A stretch of DNA of 64,000 bases from an uncultured Bacteroidota bacterium (GTDB lineage Bacteria > Bacteroidota > Bacteroidia > Chitinophagales > Chitinophagaceae): assembly GCA_903882805.1 (NCBI GenBank), contig CAIRYK010000068.1:1-64000 (forward strand), written 5' to 3'. The notes beneath the pieces were generated by a model, which saw only the letters and a program-made list of their open reading frames with translations, did not search any database and was not told where the DNA came from. Numbering within the stretch: position 1 is the first letter of the stretch; every line of letters begins with the position of its first letter. Of this stretch, positions 55,059 to 63,569 are shown in pieces. Position numbers and translations under genes: made by a program.

Positions 55059-55427
55059 ATGAAAATCCGTATCAAAGGCAATTCTATCCGTGTGAGGTTG
55101 TCGCGCACCGAGGTAAACAATTTTGGCGCATTAGGCTATTTAGAAGAACATACCGAGTTTGGCCCAACCACGCTTACCTACGCGCTGGAATGCAGCAACG
55201 ATATAGACGCACTGGGCGCTGCTTACGAAGATAATAAAATAACTATGTATGTGCCGCTGGCCATGCTGAGCGAGTGGGTGGCTACAGAAACAGTAGGGTA
55301 CAATGGCGCAGTAGAACTGGGCGAAGGTAAAAAACTGTCGCTACTGCTGGAAAAAGATTACCAATGTATAGACAACTCATCCGAAGATCAGTCGGATAAT
55401 TATATTAATCCGAATAAAGTGTGTTGA
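55059..55427 (+). CDS. Small conserved protein co-transcribed with fdhD (DUF7009-like)
   Basis: 122 residues. It starts MKIRIKGNSIRVRLSRTEV with a beta-strand pair, then FGALGYLEEHTEFG, and ends in an acidic tail (SSEDQSDNYINP). Only 4 bp separate it from fdhD, so the two are one operon. I believe this family is DUF7009, found beside molybdoenzyme genes in Bacteroidota, but the number is unverified. Cytoplasmic, no catalytic motif. A helper in molybdopterin-enzyme maturation is the best guess. Confidence 0.75.
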   Translation: MKIRIKGNSIRVRLSRTEVNNFGALGYLEEHTEFGPTTLTYALECSNDIDALGAAYEDNKITMYVPLAMLSEWVATETVGYNGAVELGEGKKLSLLLEKDYQCIDNSSEDQSDNYINPNKVC

Positions 55428-55458
55428 TGAGCTTTTGTTTTGTACACAAGCGCTAAAA

Positions 55459-55498
55459 ACAACAACGCCCCGAATGAAACCATCCGGAGCGTTGTTGT
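55459..55498. terminator. Bidirectional terminator after the fdhD operon
   Basis: Stem ACAACAACGC / GCGTTGTTGT reinforced by CC/GG pairs near the loop. It lies between the convergent stops at 55427 and 55514. Confidence 0.82.
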
Positions 55499-55513
55499 AA
55501 ATTATTTAATTGA

Positions 55514-56056
55514 CTATTTTTCAATAGCTGCTATTACTTCTGGGCTGGCTGGTTTTGTACCCGATGGGTACACTGCTATCAGCTGTCCTTTTTCATCTAT
55601 CAGGTATTTCTGAAAGTTCCACTTTACTTCACTGTCTTTCAGGTTGTTGTATTTTTTGTTAGTCAACCACTGGTATATTGGCGCCATGCCGCTGCCCACT
55701 ACCGATATTTTGGCAGCCATAGGGAAAGTAACGCCATAGTTTTTCTGGCAAAAAGAGGCTATCTCTTTGTTAGTGCCAGGCTCTTGCGCGCCAAAATCGT
55801 TGGCAGGGAAACCTACTATCACCAGCTTATCCTTAAATTTTTCAGACAGCGACTGTAGTTCGGCATACTGAGGGGTATAGCCGCATTGCGATGCCGTATT
55901 GACAATCATTATTTTTTTGCCCTTGTATTTGGCAAAATCAATAGAACCGCCATCCAGTGCAGTTACCTTAAAGTCGTAAATCGTTTTAGGAACATCAGCT
56001 TTTCCCGGCATAAAAAACATAAAAAATTTGAGTAATACAGCAATGCTTAGTGTCAT
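55514..56056 (-). CDS. Glutathione peroxidase family (Cys-type thiol peroxidase)
   Basis: 180 residues from ATG 56056. An N-terminal hydrophobic stretch (about 4-17) may be a membrane anchor or signal. The active site has C58 in TASQCGYTPQ (Cys in place of selenocysteine), Q91 in FGAQEPG and the W146/N147 pair in KWNFQKYL, forming the catalytic tetrad. A second, resolving Cys lies at SFCQKN. It reduces peroxides, usually with thioredoxin rather than glutathione in bacteria. Convergent with the fdhD operon; 82 bp downstream of guaA on the same strand. Confidence 0.92.
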   Translation of the reverse strand: MTLSIAVLLKFFMFFMPGKADVPKTIYDFKVTALDGGSIDFAKYKGKKIMIVNTASQCGYTPQYAELQSLSEKFKDKLVIVGFPANDFGAQEPGTNKEIASFCQKNYGVTFPMAAKISVVGSGMAPIYQWLTNKKYNNLKDSEVKWNFQKYLIDEKGQLIAVYPSGTKPASPEVIAAIEK

Positions 56057-56138
56057 GACCAATAGTTTTTGAATGTCAAAGATAGCAGATGGGTATTGCA
56101 CCCGATTGCTGAATTTATAATACCTGTATAGTTAGCGT

Positions 56139-57677
56139 TTATTCCCACTCAATAGTTGCGGGTGGTTTAGAACTTATGTCGTACACCACTCTGTTAATGC
56201 CGCGCACACGGTTGATGATGTCGTTTGATATACGCGCAAGCACATCGTAGGGCAGGTGGCACCAGTCGGCCGTCATACCGTCTACCGATGATACGGCTCT
56301 CAATGCGCAGGTAAATTCGTACGTGCGTTCATCGCCCATTACGCCCACGCTCTGCACCGGCAGCAAAATGGCGCCTGCTTGCCATACCTGATTGTACAAT
56401 CCGTTGTCGCGCAGGTGCTGAATGTATATAGCATCGGCCTCTTGCAGCATGGTAACCTTTTCTTCTGATACAGCCCCCAATATACGGATACCCAAGCCCG
56501 GCCCCGGGAAGGGGTGGCGGCCAATGAAAATATCGTCTATACCCAACTCACGACCCACGCGGCGTACCTCGTCTTTAAACAACGCGCGCAGCGGCTCTAT
56601 GAGCGATAGATGCATGATTTCGGGAAGCCCACCCACATTGTGGTGCGACTTGATGGTAGCCGACGGCCCATGTATAGACATAGACTCAATAACATCGGGG
56701 TAAATAGTACCTTGACCAAGGAAGCTGACATCGGTAAGCTTAAGCGCTTCTTCATGAAATACTTCAATAAACAGGCCGCCTATTATTTTTCTTTTTTTCT
56801 CCGGGTCGGCTACATTGGCCAAGCCATCGTAGAAGCGTTTACGGGCATCTATACCCTTGGTGTTCAGCCCCAGGTGCTTGTAGCCGTCCAGCACCTGCTG
56901 AAATTCGCCCTTGCGCAGCAATCCGTTATCTACAAAAATGCAATACAGATTGTCGCCTATGGCTTTGTGAATAAGCGTGGCAGCTACAGTGCTGTCTACG
57001 CCGCCGCTTAGCGCCATTACTACCTTTTTGTCTCCGGCCTGTTCTTTTATGCGGGCCACAGTTTCGGTAATGAATGCCGCCGGCGTCCAGTCTTGCTGGC
57101 AACTGCAAATATCTACCACATAGTTTTTCAGCAACTGGCGGCCATCTACGCTGTGCGTTACCTCGGGATGAAATTGAATACCGTAAACGGTGTTTTTGGC
57201 AAAAGTGGCGTCGGTTTTGAATGCCGCAACCGGAATATTATCTGTACGTGCTATAACGGTAAAATGCTCCGGTACGCGCTTTATGGTGTCGGCATGGCTC
57301 ATCCATACCTGCGACCCTTGACCTATAGTAGCAAACAGTTTATCGTCGTTTACGTCTTGCAGGTGAGCACGACCGTACTCGCGGTGGGTAGAATTGCCCA
57401 CTTCGCCGCCCGATAGTTTCGCCAGCAGTTGTGCGCCATAGCATATCGCCAGCACAGGCAGCTTGTTGGCCATGGCGGCTATGTCTACCATAGGGGCCTT
57501 AGCGTCGTTTACAGAAAACGGGCTGCCGGAAAGTATCACGCCCTTCAGCGACTCATCGTACTGTATAGGCTTGGTGCAGGGCTGTATTTCGCAATACACA
57601 TTCAGCTCGCGAATATTGCGGGCAATAAGCTGGGTAAATTGCGACCCAAAATCGAGTATCAGTATTTTATCGTTCAT
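56139..57677 (-). CDS. guaA: GMP synthase (glutamine-hydrolysing)
   Basis: 512 residues, standard length. It converts XMP, glutamine and ATP to GMP. The class I amidotransferase domain (1-190) has C79 in AICYGAQ and the His-Glu of FHPEV (about 169-173). The ATP-pyrophosphatase domain has the PP-loop SGGVDST (about 225-231) with [11 protein letters not shown]. The C-terminal dimerisation domain ends in KPPATIEWE. Cytoplasmic. It lies downstream of the DUF3467 gene with a hairpin between, so it probably has its own promoter. Confidence 0.98.
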   Translation of the reverse strand: MNDKILILDFGSQFTQLIARNIRELNVYCEIQPCTKPIQYDESLKGVILSGSPFSVNDAKAPMVDIAAMANKLPVLAICYGAQLLAKLSGGEVGNSTHREYGRAHLQDVNDDKLFATIGQGSQVWMSHADTIKRVPEHFTVIARTDNIPVAAFKTDATFAKNTVYGIQFHPEVTHSVDGRQLLKNYVVDICSCQQDWTPAAFITETVARIKEQAGDKKVVMALSGGVDSTVAATLIHKAIGDNLYCIFVDNGLLRKGEFQQVLDGYKHLGLNTKGIDARKRFYDGLANVADPEKKRKIIGGLFIEVFHEEALKLTDVSFLGQGTIYPDVIESMSIHGPSATIKSHHNVGGLPEIMHLSLIEPLRALFKDEVRRVGRELGIDDIFIGRHPFPGPGLGIRILGAVSEEKVTMLQEADAIYIQHLRDNGLYNQVWQAGAILLPVQSVGVMGDERTYEFTCALRAVSSVDGMTADWCHLPYDVLARISNDIINRVRGINRVVYDISSKPPATIEWE

Positions 57678-57703
57678 CCGTTGTTGGTATTACCTTAATT
57701 TAT

Positions 57704-57738
57704 GAACGCTTAACGAACATAAAGTCCGTTAAGCGTTC
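57704..57738. terminator. Hairpin between DUF3467 gene and guaA
   Basis: Perfect 12-bp arms GAACGCTTAACG / CGTTAAGCGTTC with an 11-nt loop. The T-run (TATTTTTTTT) lies on the plus strand, yet the only adjacent gene that needs termination (DUF3467) is on the minus strand, where the tail is ATAAATTAAGG. Possibly both directions, or a regulatory hairpin in the guaA leader. Confidence 0.65.
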
Positions 57739-57776
57739 GGTATTTTTTTTGTAAAATATCGGCGCAGTCCAGAGGC

Positions 57777-58094
57777 TTAAGCCTGACCCGGAGGCACATT
57801 CAGGTTGAAAGGAGCGTTAGTTGGTTCCTGATCCTTGATGATGCCATACTGAGTTTCAAAGCGTTTCACATTGTCTATAAGAGCGCGCATCAGGCGTTTT
57901 GCATGCTGCGGGGTCATTACCATACGCGATTTCACTTTAGCCTTTGGTACATTGGGCATAACATTTACGAAGTCGATAACGAATTCTGCAAACGAATGCG
58001 TAATGATAGCCAGGTTGGCATACTGGCCATCAGCCATTTCTTCTGTTAGTTCGATGTTTAACTGCTGTTCCGGGGTTATTTGTTGATCTGCCAT
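57777..58094 (-). CDS. DUF3467 family protein
   Basis: 105 residues. The core GQYANLAIITHSFAEFVIDFV, then SRMVMTPQHAKRLMRAL and NVKRFETQYG, is the DUF3467 pattern. Small cytoplasmic proteins of this family are near-universal in Bacteroidota and uncharacterised. Its -7 box TATTTTTG lies on the minus strand at 58179-58172. Monocistronic. Confidence 0.9.
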   Translation of the reverse strand: MADQQITPEQQLNIELTEEMADGQYANLAIITHSFAEFVIDFVNVMPNVPKAKVKSRMVMTPQHAKRLMRALIDNVKRFETQYGIIKDQEPTNAPFNLNVPPGQA

Positions 58095-58171
58095 AGATTA
58101 TTTGTTTTAAATCTGGTTGCGAATTTAGGCTAATTTGGCTAAACGGCAGGATGTGTAATTAGATAATTGTG

Positions 58172-58179
58172 CAAAAATA
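58172..58179 (-). promoter_or_regulatory. -7 box of the DUF3467 gene
   Basis: Minus strand TATTTTTG, followed by CAC, 77 bp before ATG 58094. No clear -33 element. Confidence 0.4.
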
Positions 58180-58272
58180 AAAGTTGCATTGTTGAAAACT
58201 GTGTTTTACCCTTATTTATATCTGCAAATGCTTGCGGATGGCGCGGTTTTTCTGTTATTCGCTGTTTTGCGC

Positions 58273-58280
58273 TATTTTTG
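58273..58280 (+). promoter_or_regulatory. -7 box close to gldD start
   Basis: TATTTTTG matches the -7 consensus and ends only 7 bp before ATG 58288, so the transcript would have almost no 5' leader. Confidence 0.4.
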
Positions 58281-58287
58281 AAACCTT

Positions 58288-58878
58288 ATGCGCCGGTACT
58301 TACCTGTTATATTGTTTTCTTTTTTGCTCGGCTCGTGCCGGCCGTATGTTTTTCCACCCAAACCGCCGGGCTACTTTCGTATAGACACCCCTGCATTTCA
58401 TGAATATCGCGTTTTCGACAGGCCCGGATACCCTTATACTTTCGAATATCCTGTATTTGCAACCATAGAAAACGATACGGTATTTATGGGCGAAAAGGCC
58501 GACAACCCTTATTGGATAAATGTAGTAATGCCCGGCCTGAATGCAGTGATAAATATCACCTACCGCGCCATATCGCCGCAATACCCCTATGCAAAGCTGG
58601 TGGAAGACGCCTATGGACTTTCATTTTTCCATCACGAAAAGGCCGACTATATAGAGCCTCAGGGCTATACCAATATGTATGGAGTAAGCGGCATACTGTA
58701 TGTAGTGGGCGGCAATACAGCATCGCGCTACCAGTTTACAGCAACCGACACGGTAAGAAACTTTGTACGCGGCGCACTCTATTTCGACGTAACTCCCAAT
58801 GCCGACTCACTGAAACCCGCCACCGATTTTCTGGAGCAGGATATACAGCATATGCTACTGACGCTGAAATGGAGGTAG
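58288..58878 (+). CDS. gldD: Gliding motility lipoprotein GldD
   Basis: 196 residues. The signal peptide has lipobox LLGSC (Cys17). The motif PKPPGYFRIDTP (about 25-36) and YPYTFEYPVFATIEND match GldD. GldD is an envelope lipoprotein found with T9SS/gliding genes and is required for gliding in Flavobacterium. Usually near gldE or mutY/ssb; here it precedes tRNA-Arg. Its -7 box leaves little leader. Confidence 0.93.
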   Translation: MRRYLPVILFSFLLGSCRPYVFPPKPPGYFRIDTPAFHEYRVFDRPGYPYTFEYPVFATIENDTVFMGEKADNPYWINVVMPGLNAVINITYRAISPQYPYAKLVEDAYGLSFFHHEKADYIEPQGYTNMYGVSGILYVVGGNTASRYQFTATDTVRNFVRGALYFDVTPNADSLKPATDFLEQDIQHMLLTLKWR

Positions 58879-58913
58879 CGGCTTAATTTATGCCGGCCGC
58901 CGCTAATAATATG

Positions 58914-58944
58914 TTGTGTAGCTGTAGTTTTATTCCTACTTTTG
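58914..58944 (+). promoter_or_regulatory. Promoter of tRNA-Arg
   Basis: TTG (58914-58916), 20-bp spacer, TACTTTTG (58937-58944), 37 bp before the mature tRNA 5' end. Confidence 0.65.
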
Positions 58945-58981
58945 CGCCTCCAAATAATGAGTATATCTTTTTATTTACGGC

Positions 58982-59053
58982 GGTCTCATAGTTCAATGGA
59001 TAGAATAGAAGTTTCCTAAACTTTAGATCCAAGTTCGATTCTTGGTGAGACCA
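58982..59053 (+). tRNA. tRNA-Arg (CCU)
   Basis: 72 nt cloverleaf. The acceptor is GGTCTCA / TGAGACC, the D-stem GTTC / GAAT (one G-U), and the anticodon stem GAAGT / ACTTT with loop TTCCTAA, anticodon CCU. The T-arm is CCAAG-TTCGATT-CTTGG and the discriminator is A. CCA not encoded. Reads AGG codons. Confidence 0.95.
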
Positions 59054-59063
59054 CAAAAACAAG

Positions 59064-59103
59064 AGCGGGTGGGCAGAGCGAGAGCGATGTTGCCCGCTTT
59101 TTT
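59064..59103 (+). terminator. Terminator of tRNA-Arg
   Basis: AGCGGG / CCCGCT arms with a long loop (an alternative inner pairing GGGCA / TGCCC is also possible), followed by TTTTTTC, 10 bp after the tRNA. Confidence 0.65.
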
Positions 59104-59264
59104 CTTTGTACTCGCGCTGTTGCACGCGCTAAAATATTTTTTTGTCCCCGAAAAGTCTCTGCTTTTCCATAGTGAAATTTGATACTAGAACTTGCATTGC
59201 ACAGGTACGAAATACTGCCTGAATAACAGCTTTCCTATTTTTCATGATATTGCGTTGCACTTTT

Positions 59265-59348
59265 GCAGTATGTGTACTCTTTTTGTGTATTAACGCCTAC
59301 ATGATGCAGTTGTAGGGTATCATGCTTAGTACACATGCGGGCTTTTTA
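59265..59348 (+). ncRNA. Candidate structured small RNA
   Basis: A 9-bp outer stem (ATGTGTACT 59270-59278 / AGTACACAT 59328-59336) encloses a 6-bp inner stem (CCTACA 59296-59301 / TGTAGG 59311-59316), with GCTTTTT following. A -7-like CACTTTTG precedes it. It sits between tRNA-Arg and dinD with no ORF. It could instead be a terminator of dinD on the other strand or a mobile-element remnant. Confidence 0.3.
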
Positions 59349-59375
59349 ATGATTCAATCTTCGTTTGATACTGAT

Positions 59376-60224
59376 TTATTCAGATTTTTTGCCCAACTTT
59401 TTCATCTCCTTCTTTTCAAGGTTCTTTATACTATCAGCCACAGGTAGGTTTTCCGGCATTTCACCTCCCAGTTCTTCTATAGTTTGCCTTACTTTTTTCC
59501 CCACCTCAAAGTGCGCCTTATTCGCAGCATCTTTTTTAGATATTTGTTCCCTTCTCAGTTTTTCTTCGGTTTGTGTGGCCCTGAAAAGGTTTGCAGCAAG
59601 TTCTGTGCTACCCATATGGTCCAGTATTTGTTGGCTTTTCTTTAGCCCTTTCTTTGAGTGAATGCTTTTCGCATCCAGCCCGCCATACAGTCCTTTGTAG
59701 CCATAGTTTTGAAATATTGCGTAATCAATCGGGTCTATTACACCAGCGTCTTTTGCAGCGTCGGCAAGCTGGCTATTGTGCCTTTTCATTTCGTTTCGTA
59801 AAAACAGTCGCCTTTCATCCTCAGTAGTCAGACTGGTGTATTCGGTCATTTGCCTTATTTCCTGCAGGCGAGTTTGCACTGCAAAATAGGTTTGTCCCAA
59901 TGCTACTACTTCCTTACCCGGGTCTCCGTTTTGCACTATTAAGTAGCAGGCATACCTCGTCAGATTTACATCCTCTATTTTTCGTTTTGCACCTGATCCT
60001 ATGTCGACCATATCGTGGTCATCCACGAAATGGTTTCCTAAATTCTGCCCACTATTTCGGCATGCCTCTTTAGCTCTATCTATTACTGGTTTAAAATTCC
60101 TGTACTCGGCATATTCCAGCACGGCGGCCATTTGTCTTGCACTCCAGTATTCCATGCCATTGGCATCAACCCGCTTCATTTTTTCAAATACGGTCTGTGT
60201 ATTGGTGTCTATTGCTTTTGCCAT
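59376..60224 (-). CDS. dinD: DNA-damage-inducible protein D (DinD)
   Basis: 282 residues. The N-terminal BRO-N-like domain has MEYWSARQMAAVLEYAEYRNF, then GAKRKIEDVNLTRYACYLIVQNGDP. The C-terminal region carries RNEMKRHNSQLADAAKDAGV and YGGLDAKSIHSKKGL, characteristic of DinD. E. coli DinD inhibits RecA filament pairing and is SOS-induced. No LexA-type box was recognised upstream, so SOS control here is untested. It stands alone between a possible small RNA and the PorP/SprF gene. Confidence 0.93.
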   Translation of the reverse strand: MAKAIDTNTQTVFEKMKRVDANGMEYWSARQMAAVLEYAEYRNFKPVIDRAKEACRNSGQNLGNHFVDDHDMVDIGSGAKRKIEDVNLTRYACYLIVQNGDPGKEVVALGQTYFAVQTRLQEIRQMTEYTSLTTEDERRLFLRNEMKRHNSQLADAAKDAGVIDPIDYAIFQNYGYKGLYGGLDAKSIHSKKGLKKSQQILDHMGSTELAANLFRATQTEEKLRREQISKKDAANKAHFEVGKKVRQTIEELGGEMPENLPVADSIKNLEKKEMKKLGKKSE

Positions 60225-60306
60225 TTTGAGTATATCGTATTCTGTTAGCGCTATTTTCTATTCCAAATATCCTGAATTTCCTGTAAATCCATCCTGATAT
60301 TTCCTA

Positions 60307-61320
60307 CTAATACACCTTCGGCACACCCCATTTATTACTTGGGTTTTTCTTAGCTTTGCCTGTAACGCTCAGCGATAGCTCATAACCGTGGTCACCACCG
60401 CCTATCATGTCAAAATCGGACTTAATGATATCGTTGTAGCTAAACCCTATGCGCACATTTTTACATTCCAGCCCTATATTGGGTGCTACTTCCCTATAAC
60501 TGGATTTGTATTGCATAGCGCAGCCTATATAGAGTATAGTACTTTGCTCCTTGCCGGGATTGAATACGTATCCGGCTGTTGCATTGATAATTGACTCCGG
60601 TTTCAATTCATATCTCATACGGCACAATGCGTTTGTGTTCAGTACAATGCGCTTGCTAAGATCAATATTTGCGCTAACATTGAAGGTGTGAGTTATTTGT
60701 ATGTGGTCGTCATAGATATTTTTATGAAAATTGTGCAGGTACGCATGTCCTATTGCATAACCACTCGCTACTGCTACTTTGTCATTAATTTTTTCAGTGT
60801 AGTTTATCCCCATATTGAGTTCGGTATAGGGTTGACTTTTATATATTTTTTTATTAAAAAGTGGCCCATGACTGCTATAATCAAGATATTCTTCTGAAAA
60901 TTGCGTACGTACTCCCTGAAAGCCCACCGACAAATGCCTCATTCGTGCTTTGTCGCGCCCTATAGATTTGTGGTAGGCAAGCGACAAACCTATATCGGCA
61001 TTTTCTACTCCCCATATTGTTCCCAGTTTTCCGGTAACGCCAAACACACCAAAACCCAATGCATCTCCTTTGGGTAATGCGTTGTGTAGCAGTGGCATGT
61101 CGAACGACAAAGCCCCAATTTTTGTAAACTTGGCGAACTCAGAAATATACCGCTCTCTTCTGAAATTGGCCGATACCCGGTAGTCGCCATCTATAAGTCC
61201 TGCATTTGCAGGGTTGTACAGCACAGGCGATACATTGTATTGTGTAAATAGTTTGTCTTGACCTTTAGCAGTAGCAGCTATCAATAACGTAACCGCAATT
61301 GCAATAACTAATTTTTTCAT
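60307..61320 (-). CDS. PorP/SprF family outer-membrane protein of the T9SS
   Basis: 337 residues. The signal peptide MKKLVIAIAVTLLIAATAKGQ is followed by the family opening KLFTQYNVSPVLYNPANAGLIDGDYR. Barrel strands follow, with GALSFDMPLL, FGVFGVTGKLGT, NMGINYTEKINDKVAV and a C-terminal YELSLSVTG strand. PorP/SprF proteins help bring T9SS type B cargo to the surface. They are usually encoded directly after their large cargo gene; here no such cargo gene is adjacent, so it may serve the gliding-type proteins at 39-46 kb. Confidence 0.9.
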   Translation of the reverse strand: MKKLVIAIAVTLLIAATAKGQDKLFTQYNVSPVLYNPANAGLIDGDYRVSANFRRERYISEFAKFTKIGALSFDMPLLHNALPKGDALGFGVFGVTGKLGTIWGVENADIGLSLAYHKSIGRDKARMRHLSVGFQGVRTQFSEEYLDYSSHGPLFNKKIYKSQPYTELNMGINYTEKINDKVAVASGYAIGHAYLHNFHKNIYDDHIQITHTFNVSANIDLSKRIVLNTNALCRMRYELKPESIINATAGYVFNPGKEQSTILYIGCAMQYKSSYREVAPNIGLECKNVRIGFSYNDIIKSDFDMIGGGDHGYELSLSVTGKAKKNPSNKWGVPKVY

Positions 61321-61660
61321 AGGTAACCGGTTAATAAAATGGGGTGAATAATTGCTGCTAAAGACGGTAAATGTAGCTTGCCGGTTGGGGTATTTATGGC
61401 TATTTCAATATTTATATTTTAGTGTAGATGATTGTTATTTAAACTTTCTTAATGCTGCTGTTAACCTATAAGGAGACAGTCAATTGTAATTTGCCGCCCA
61501 AACCTGTTTCAATAATTTTTCGTAAAGTAGAAATACGTACTTCTTTCCAGCAGCAATTTACTGAAACCTTAACCCATTCACCTTTATTTGTTACATTTGA
61601 AACAAGTCCTATTATCGCGTTTCTTCCCCAAATTTCCGTAACCTTTTTAAACACATATTT
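61321..61660. other. Intergenic region upstream of the VOC pseudogene
   Basis: 340 bp, AT-rich. TACATTTG at 61592-61599 could be a plus-strand -7 box for the VOC gene, without a clear -33. Overlapping open frames here have no coding character. Nothing else seen. Confidence 0.5.
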
Positions 61661-62032
61661 ATGAAATTAGGTGCATTTTCTGTAAGCCTCAGCGTAAAAG
61701 ACATACGGGTATCGAAGCAGTTTTACGAAACGCTTGGTTTTAGTGTTTTTGCCGGCGGCTTAGATAAGAACTACCTGATTATGAAAAACGGCGATGCACT
61801 TGTAGGCCTTTTTTAGGGTATGTTCGAGGGTAATATACTCACCTTCAATCCCGGATGGGACCAAAATGCGAACAATCTTGTGGATTTTGACGATGTACGC
61901 TCTATTCAAAAACACCTTAAGTCGAACAATATCAGCCTTTCAGCCGAAGCCGATGAGCAAACAACCGGCCCGGCAAGCATTATGTTCACCGACCCCGATG
62001 GCAACCTTATTCTCGTGGACCAGCACCGATGA
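61661..62032 (+). pseudogene. Glyoxalase/VOC-family gene with a single amber codon
   Basis: ATG 61661 opens MKLGAFSVSLSVKDIRVSKQ with the VOC beta-alpha-beta start, through FYETLGF, to VGLF. It meets TAG at 61814-61816 (codon 52), then continues in the same frame with GMFEGNILTFNPGWD and ends MFTDPDGNLILVDQHR at 62030-62032. A Gln (CAG) is expected at codon 52 in relatives, so one C-to-T change explains the stop. Full length would be 123 residues. A 70-residue C-terminal piece could be made from ATG 61820 but would lack half the fold. Probably non-functional. Confidence 0.85.
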
Positions 62033-62111
62033 CGCAAAGTAGGATTTTGCGTTCGTTTTGTTGGTTTTTGTTTACTCCGTTTCTGCTGAGTGTTAATAAG
62101 CGAGTAGCTTT

Positions 62112-62876
62112 CTATAAGGTTATTACCTTACCACCATCAAAACTTGTATGCTCGCCATACCTTACATAGCCCAATTGGTTGGTGCGTAGTTGGGTGGCGC
62201 CTATGGCAAAATCTGGGGTGTTGGCGTGTGTGTGGCCATATATCCAGTAGTCGGCGCCTGTATTGAGTAGGTAGTCGTGCATTTCGGTTGCAAAAGCCAT
62301 GTTCAACAGGTCGCCGCGATATTTTTCAGGATAGTTGTGGAAAGTAGGCACATGGTGCGTCATCACTATTTTTTTGGCAGTCGTGCACTGCCCAAGGGCG
62401 TGGTCTATATACTGTAGGCAGTTGGTATGAAGTTCATTATAAGCGGAAATACTCAACTTTTCGGCGCCATTTTTTATTACATGAAAGTCGCTCATAGCCC
62501 TGCGAATATTCCATTCGTATTCTGGGTCTATTTTACTCCACAGAGTAGAGCAAATCAGTGAAATGTCGTCTATTACTACTGTTGTGTTATTCTGCAGAAA
62601 TACATTTGACCTGATTGCTTCTTTGAATGCCCCGCTCCGCAGCGCTATATCAGAGCCATAATACTCGTGATTGCCCGGTATCCAGTAAACAGCCTTGTAA
62701 TGGTCGGCCACAAAATCAAAAAAATCGTTGTGGTAGTTCAGTTGCGTATATGGCATTAAATCGCCGGCAATAAGCAGTATGTCGCCCATTACGCGCAGGG
62801 GATTTTTAATTACCCATTTTTTATTCAATTCAAATTCTAGATGTAGGTCAGAGCAGTATTGTATACGTACAGGCAA
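62112..62876 (-). CDS. Calcineurin-type metallophosphoesterase
   Basis: 254 residues. All five motifs are visible: D10-L-H12 in CSDLHLEF, GD in LIAGDLMP (about 39), GNHEYYG (about 68-74), H-H in VMTHHVPT (about 174) and G-H-T-H in YGHTHANTPD (about 217). Two metal ions are expected. Cytoplasmic, with no signal peptide. The substrate could be a nucleotide, protein or phospholipid phosphate. Monocistronic, or with the PAS gene upstream on the same strand (57-bp gap). Confidence 0.92.
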   Translation of the reverse strand: MPVRIQYCSDLHLEFELNKKWVIKNPLRVMGDILLIAGDLMPYTQLNYHNDFFDFVADHYKAVYWIPGNHEYYGSDIALRSGAFKEAIRSNVFLQNNTTVVIDDISLICSTLWSKIDPEYEWNIRRAMSDFHVIKNGAEKLSISAYNELHTNCLQYIDHALGQCTTAKKIVMTHHVPTFHNYPEKYRGDLLNMAFATEMHDYLLNTGADYWIYGHTHANTPDFAIGATQLRTNQLGYVRYGEHTSFDGGKVITL

Positions 62877-62933
62877 AGGGGGCGGATTTTGTGATCAAAT
62901 TTACTTACCAAATGGCATATGTTATTTCACCTG

Positions 62934-63494
62934 TTAATTACCAGAAACATCCGTCTTTGCTATAACGCTTCTTATTACATTGTCAAGGTCAGTAATAATA
63001 ATCCTTAGGTTTTTAAGGGCTTCCATGCTCAGTTCTGAGTTCTTATCAGTTTCTCCCTCTATGAGACTGAGTAAACCCAACGCTGTAGCAACAGGCGCCC
63101 TTATTATATGCGACTGAAGAAACGCAATTTCAGACAGTCGCTGTTGTGGAGTCAGGTCTTTAAAATAGGCGGCAGCATAAAGGATGCCGTTTTCTTCAAA
63201 CCTATCTGCAGAGGTAATTGCTACCGGAACTTTGTGTCCGTTTTTGTGCAATATATGAGCAGTAACTTCGTGATAGTCGTCGGAACTTATAAATCGCTGA
63301 AATTCCTGTCCAATAAATTCAAGTTCTTCTGGTGGGTGTAAATTAGATTGGTGGATTCCAACCAAATCCTCACATGAATATCCAGTCAGTCTGCATGCAG
63401 CTTCATTTGCATATAGTATATATCCTGTTAGCACATCGGCTACAAAAACGGCATCCCTGCTTGCTTTTACAAGTATTTTTAGGAGGTCAATCAT
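62934..63494 (-). CDS. PAS-domain protein with orphan HisKA-like helix, no ATPase domain
   Basis: 186 residues. The PAS domain (about 8-118) has AVFVADVLTGYILYANEAAC, LTGYSCEDLVG and ILYAAAYFKDLT. It is followed by a dimerisation/phosphorylation-like helix EIAFLQSHIIRAPVATALGLLSLI (about 122-145, quoted in parts: FLQSHIIRAP). That corresponds to the H-box FxxxxSHExRxPxA of Bacteroidota kinases, but Glu after His is replaced by Ile. The protein then stops with no HATPase_c domain. It may be a degenerate sensor or a regulatory partner of another kinase. Confidence 0.75.
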   Translation of the reverse strand: MIDLLKILVKASRDAVFVADVLTGYILYANEAACRLTGYSCEDLVGIHQSNLHPPEELEFIGQEFQRFISSDDYHEVTAHILHKNGHKVPVAITSADRFEENGILYAAAYFKDLTPQQRLSEIAFLQSHIIRAPVATALGLLSLIEGETDKNSELSMEALKNLRIIITDLDNVIRSVIAKTDVSGN

Positions 63495-63569
63495 TAAATT
63501 AGTGGCTGTCCAGGTTTTATCTGCATATATAGTTTTATATGCAGTATATGTATGGCGAAGATAATCAGT

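Noticed and set aside
61452-61664. Open frames on both strands upstream of the VOC pseudogene
   Set aside because: They overlap each other in AT-rich sequence and show no family features.
4509-61816. Amber codon reassignment
   Set aside because: RF1 is present with its PAT and GGQ motifs, ordinary genes end in TAG (for example 27000-28193), and only two interrupted small ORFs were found.
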